NCBI GenBank assembly: GCA_017462345.1
Contig: JAFTRI010000026.1
Span: 1-64,000, forward strand
Length of the DNA stretch: 64,000 nucleotides
Source of the DNA: Muribaculaceae bacterium
Lineage (GTDB): Bacteria > Bacteroidota > Bacteroidia > Bacteroidales > Muribaculaceae
Reading direction: 5' to 3'
Under the pieces are notes generated by a model, which was given only the letters and a program-made list of their open reading frames with translations, was not told the origin of the DNA and made no database searches. Of this stretch, positions 60,420 through 64,000 are shown piece by piece (position 1 is the stretch's first letter; the number at the start of each line of letters is the position of its first letter). The position numbers and the translations under genes are program-made.

Positions 60420-62168
60420 TTAGATTCCGAGGTCTTTCTTGATTGTATCAATTTTGGCTTCGGCTTCAGTGATGGCTTTGTCATAGTCAGCGGCTGACTC
60501 CATTCTGCCTTTGACTTCGACGTAGAACTTGATTTTGGGTTCGGTCCCTGAAGGACGAACTGAAATCTTTGTGCCGTCGGCTGTGAAGAATTGCAGCACG
60601 TTTGACGTTGTGGGCATGTCCATTTTCTCGACTGTGCCGTTTGCGATATTTTTCAGTGACAGATCGGCATAGTCTTTGACAACGGTAACGTTGCTGCCTG
60701 CGAGTTGCTTTGGCGGGTTGGCACGGAACTGTTTCATGATGGCAACGATCTCTTCGGCTCCGCTCTTGCCTTTGCGTACGAGAGAGATTCCTGCCTCGCG
60801 GGAGAATCCGTATTTCATGTAGATGTCCTGAAGCATCTGGATGAAGTTCATGCCGTTTTCCTTTGCCCAAGCGGCGGCTTCGGCCATCAATGATACTGCT
60901 GAGACGGCATCCTTGTCGCGTGCGAAATCTTCGGCAAGAAATCCGTAGCTTTCTTCTCCTCCACCGATGTAGCGGTCTTTGCCCTCAAGGTCGCGTATTA
61001 CCGATGCAATCCATTTGAAGCCGGTGTAGCAGTCGTACATCTTGATGTTATTGGCTTCGGCGATTGCCTTGATGGTCTCGGTGGTCACGATTGTCTTTAC
61101 TATGTATTCGTTGCCTTTGAGCAGACCGAGCTCGGTGCTGCGGGTCATGATATAGTTAAGAAGAATCATGACAATCTGGTTGCCGTTGATTAGTACGTAT
61201 TCGCCTTTATCGTCGCGGATTACGCAGCCTATGCGGTCGGCGTCGGGATCGGATGCCATAATGAGTTCGGCGTCCACTTCTCTGGCTTTTGCGATAGCCA
61301 TGGCCATAGCCGACGGGACTTCAGGGTTGGGCGATTCGACTGTGGGGAAGTCTCCACTTGGGATGTCCTGTTCGGGGACATGGATGATATTGGTGAATCC
61401 GAAGTTACGGAGTGATGCGGGTATGAGTTCAACGCCTGTCCCGTGGATGGGGGTATAGACGATTTTCATGTCGCTGTGTTTGGCATTGGTTTCAGGGCTT
61501 AGTGACAGTCCTTTGATTGCCGTGAGGAACTTTTCGTCGATCTCTTTGCCGATGATTTCGATTTTGGACGGATCTCCTTGCATCTTGATGCTCTCGACTC
61601 CCTTTATTTTGTTCACATGGTCGATAATGTTGGTGTCATGCGGGGCTATAATCTGTGCTCCGTCTGCCCAATATGCTTTGTAGCCGTTGTATTCCTTCGG
61701 GTTGTGGGATGCAGTGATGTTCACTCCACTCTGACAGTTGAGCTCACGTATGGCAAACGATAGCTCGGGAGTAGGGCGGAAACTGTCAAACAGATATACC
61801 TTGATACCGTTGGCTGAAAATACGTCGGCAACGATTTCGGCAAATTTGCGGCTGTTGTTGCGTACATCGTGACCTACTACAACTTTTATTTCGGACAGCT
61901 CGGCAAACGCTTCCTTTAGATAGTTGGCAAGTCCTTGTGTAGCCGATGCTACTGTATATTTGTTCATGCGGTTGCATCCTGCACCCATGATACCTCTCAG
62001 TCCGCCTGTGCCGAATTCAAGGTCGCGGTAGAATGACTCGATAAGTTCGGTCTTGTCTTCAGTGTCGAGCATACGTTTTACCTCAGCGCGTGTTTCCTCA
62101 TCATATCCGTTGCCGAGCCACACTTGAGCCTTAGCGGTAACCGATTTCAACAATTCTTCATTTTCCAT
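60420..62168 (-). CDS. Alpha-D-phosphohexomutase (phosphoglucomutase/phosphomannomutase)
   Basis: A 582-residue phospho-sugar mutase. Phosphoserine loop GVNITASHNPKEYNGYK (Ser154), magnesium loop ASDPDADRIG, sugar loop GGEESYGF and C-terminal phosphate loop SVRPSGTEPKIKFYVE; EFGTGGLRGIMGAG near the start marks the PGM2-like long family. It interconverts hexose 1- and 6-phosphates in the cytoplasm. Specificity for glucose, mannose or pentose phosphates cannot be decided. Promoter box at 62242-62249. Confidence 0.94.
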   Translation of the reverse strand: MENEELLKSVTAKAQVWLGNGYDEETRAEVKRMLDTEDKTELIESFYRDLEFGTGGLRGIMGAGCNRMNKYTVASATQGLANYLKEAFAELSEIKVVVGHDVRNNSRKFAEIVADVFSANGIKVYLFDSFRPTPELSFAIRELNCQSGVNITASHNPKEYNGYKAYWADGAQIIAPHDTNIIDHVNKIKGVESIKMQGDPSKIEIIGKEIDEKFLTAIKGLSLSPETNAKHSDMKIVYTPIHGTGVELIPASLRNFGFTNIIHVPEQDIPSGDFPTVESPNPEVPSAMAMAIAKAREVDAELIMASDPDADRIGCVIRDDKGEYVLINGNQIVMILLNYIMTRSTELGLLKGNEYIVKTIVTTETIKAIAEANNIKMYDCYTGFKWIASVIRDLEGKDRYIGGGEESYGFLAEDFARDKDAVSAVSLMAEAAAWAKENGMNFIQMLQDIYMKYGFSREAGISLVRKGKSGAEEIVAIMKQFRANPPKQLAGSNVTVVKDYADLSLKNIANGTVEKMDMPTTSNVLQFFTADGTKISVRPSGTEPKIKFYVEVKGRMESAADYDKAITEAEAKIDTIKKDLGI

Positions 62169-62241
62169 GTCATTGAATATATCTAAGATTAATAATTATC
62201 TTTTTTGTGTCTAATGTCTACGGATTATCACCGAGATTATA

Positions 62242-62249
62242 CAAAGATA
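62242..62249 (-). promoter_or_regulatory. -7 promoter box of the phosphohexomutase gene
   Basis: The minus strand reads TATCTTTG; leader about 67 nt to ATG 62168. Confidence 0.65.
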
Positions 62250-62320
62250 GTAATTTTAGCTGAGAACAAGTTAACTTACGGCAATATTCTGTCGGGAATA
62301 AAATGTTGTGTGAGCCTTGT

Positions 62321-64000
62321 TTATCGTGAGAGGGAGAGGTTGAGTGAGATACCGTAGCTGCTGTTGGTGGTCGGGTAGGAGCTTGTAGATACCAGCGGAG
62401 TATTGATCTGATGGTCAAAGTAGGCTGATACTGTGAGCCGTTTGCTCATGACGTAGCTTGCTGTGAGGTTGATGGCAATGGAACGTGTTCCGCTTGTCGC
62501 TTGCGTGTAGTTATCCTCGATGCGACGTATCAGAGCCTGGCTTTCCTGGAATGAGAAGTCGGCGTTGACTGTCAGGTCGTTGCTGACGCCTTGTTGCGAG
62601 CCTTTCATTTTCAGTACGGTATTGAATCCGACAATTTTGTATCCTGCACCAACGGTAATGCCTTTGGTATTGGCTTCGACCAGTTGTCCTGCCGATGAAT
62701 TCAGGGTAAGTGTACGGCTGTCGCGGTATTCGGCATTGAAAGAAAGCTCGTTTTTCAATGTTACAGCCAGTCCTACAAGTGGAGCAAATTTTTCGGTAAT
62801 TGCTACAGATGAGATATTGTAGGGGGATGACGGTATCGGTTCTTCTGTGAGTTCATCCATCGTGAAGCCGAGATTTCCGTCGGCACTTATCCAGTTAAGA
62901 TAGGATGAATAGGAGCCTACGGTGTAGGTACACTGGTAGGCATGGCTCAGTGTGAATGACTTGAACCATTTGCGCATGTTGCCGAGATTGATGAAGCCAT
63001 CGTAGGTGACACGCCAGTTGGGCAGTACTTCGGCAAATGACGGGAACGGGTCAAGGTATATCTTATTGGCGTCGACACCGGTATATGCTGCGATGAATGC
63101 CGGAATGAGCACATCGCTACTTGAAGAGTTGACCGTACCTACTGCCGGGCTGAACGGAGCTCCAGCGTGGGGGCTGTCTTTCATGAATCCGGTTGTGGGG
63201 TAGTTAAAACCGGCATACTGTCTTTCGACGCGTTTTGAAATGACAGGAATATTATCACGGAATTGGTTGAATGCCTCGCTGTAGTATCCGTCATCGGCAC
63301 TGCTCCCGCGCAATGCTGTTGCGATTGCGCAGTGGGTTTTGGTATAGCTTCCGCTACGTGTTATGGGAATATCTTCAAACATAAACTGAATCTGATTGGT
63401 GCGGTTGTCGGTACGGTTCGTGGTCAATTGCACTTTCAGTCCGCGAATAGGTTCAAGGTTCAGTTCGATATTCAGTTCGTTGGCTTTGGACCATATTGCA
63501 GGCGATGTCTGTTCATCGTCGCATATCAGCCAACCGCGTTCCTTTGCTTTATAAATATAGCTGTCATCGGTGAAACCGAATGCAAAGTCAAGACCGGGGG
63601 CCATCGGCCCGTAGCTGTTGGACTGACCGAAAACATTACCTATTTCAGGTGAATACAAAGGCAACGACAGCGACTTGGTAGTACGCCACCTCACACTCAG
63701 GCTCCGTGGCATCATGGCAAAACGCGTAGCGTATTCACCGATTTCCCGCCAGATGCTCTTTTCGTCTTTCAGAACTTCAACGATGGTGAATTTTACGTTC
63801 TCATCACCCCGGTTGAGGATAAGAACCGAGTTGGCGTCAATGGGTTTGGACTTGATTACTACAGGCTTTCCGTCGGTTGTTACTGCTGTGATCTTGACTT
63901 TCTTGCTGCGCAGATTATGCTTGATTGTCAATGTCGTGTCAGGCAATAGCTTGTAGGTGCGTTCAAATTTCTTCGGTTTCCTGTTTTTAGTGGCTTGACG
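62321..64000 (-). CDS. sprA: SprA/SOV, type IX secretion translocon protein (C-terminal part)
   Basis: The frame is open to the right edge of the window (the codons before the TTG at 63946 continue upstream without a stop), so this is the C-terminal ~560 residues of a much larger protein; full SprA is around 2400 residues. Repeated amphipathic strands and the end YFDHQINTPLVSTSSYPTTN, close to known SprA termini, identify the giant 36-strand T9SS translocon barrel. Other familiar pieces: RSLSVRWRTTKSLSLPLYSP, GPMAPGLDFAFGF, GYYSEAFNQFRDNIPVISKR and MRKWFKSFTLSHAY. It supports T9SS export of the two tail-bearing proteins at 41737 and 57525. No promoter is visible within the window. Confidence 0.87.
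   Translation of the reverse strand, partial: RQATKNRKPKKFERTYKLLPDTTLTIKHNLRSKKVKITAVTTDGKPVVIKSKPIDANSVLILNRGDENVKFTIVEVLKDEKSIWREIGEYATRFAMMPRSLSVRWRTTKSLSLPLYSPEIGNVFGQSNSYGPMAPGLDFAFGFTDDSYIYKAKERGWLICDDEQTSPAIWSKANELNIELNLEPIRGLKVQLTTNRTDNRTNQIQFMFEDIPITRSGSYTKTHCAIATALRGSSADDGYYSEAFNQFRDNIPVISKRVERQYAGFNYPTTGFMKDSPHAGAPFSPAVGTVNSSSSDVLIPAFIAAYTGVDANKIYLDPFPSFAEVLPNWRVTYDGFINLGNMRKWFKSFTLSHAYQCTYTVGSYSSYLNWISADGNLGFTMDELTEEPIPSSPYNISSVAITEKFAPLVGLAVTLKNELSFNAEYRDSRTLTLNSSAGQLVEANTKGITVGAGYKIVGFNTVLKMKGSQQGVSNDLTVNADFSFQESQALIRRIEDNYTQATSGTRSIAINLTASYVMSKRLTVSAYFDHQINTPLVSTSSYPTTNSSYGISLNLSLSR

Overview
The window looks like a chromosomal segment from a gut-type Bacteroidales bacterium, most probably a Muribaculaceae (S24-7) or close relative. 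The order is well supported; the family is a guess from protein style. Reasons: almost every transcription unit is preceded by the Bacteroidetes -7 box TAnnTTTG; Shine-Dalgarno sites are rare; there is a SprA-type type IX secretion (T9SS) translocon gene, T9SS-style C-terminal domains on secreted proteins, many outer-membrane beta-barrels, a type B L31 protein, a DAHP synthase-chorismate mutase fusion and a CapA/FolD/Ffh/PanD/PanC string. Most of the window is compact core genome. No insertion sequence, prophage, CRISPR array or complete defence system was seen.

Layout. 1-520: start of thiD behind a TPP riboswitch, then an 18-bp inverted repeat. 517-2350: an AT-rich pair, a small unknown protein and a lipoprotein with an FGE/C-type-lectin-like domain. 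2350-2880: a structured non-coding stretch with a candidate small RNA, then tRNA-His. 2953-7521 (-): panC-panD-ffh-folD-capA. 7662-9841: recR-GNAT, algH, rpmE2. 9960-12767: divergent biotin-dependent carboxyltransferase and CpsB-type phosphatase genes. 12896-19603 (-): LytM-like protein, dxr-rseP-rRNA methyltransferase and a DPP III-like lipoprotein. 19837-21045: OmpA-type porin. 21465-25640: an aromatic amino acid operon (pheA, aminotransferase, DAHPS-CM, tyrA) with a Tyr/Phe-rich leader peptide and an attenuator. 25734-34301: envelope genes (PBP1A, beta-barrels, LysM protein, ECF S-component, OmpA lipoprotein), plus holA facing a lone HsdR-N protein across a 28-bp perfect palindrome. 34489-39843: transporters, an AlkD-like protein and mltG. 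40008-45033: tRNA-Ser, a beta-barrel, a PepSY-like protein and a 1098-residue modular secreted protein. 45355-50954: zinc metallopeptidase, hisS, GH9 and an M23 peptidase. 50963-56632: fmt, rluA-type, MBOAT and SGNH acyltransferase pair, rmuC. 56735-64000: ECF sigma factor, GHL10 glycoside hydrolase with a T9SS tail, phosphosugar mutase and the C-terminal part of sprA.

The most informative regulatory element is the attenuator of the aromatic operon: leader codons, antiterminator and terminator can all be read directly. The least explained region is about 400-2700, where a low-GC lectin-fold lipoprotein pair and a structured RNA-like region lie downstream of the 3' end of tRNA-His. Promoter boxes fix several starts and suggest very short or absent 5' leaders for mltG and the EamA transporter.
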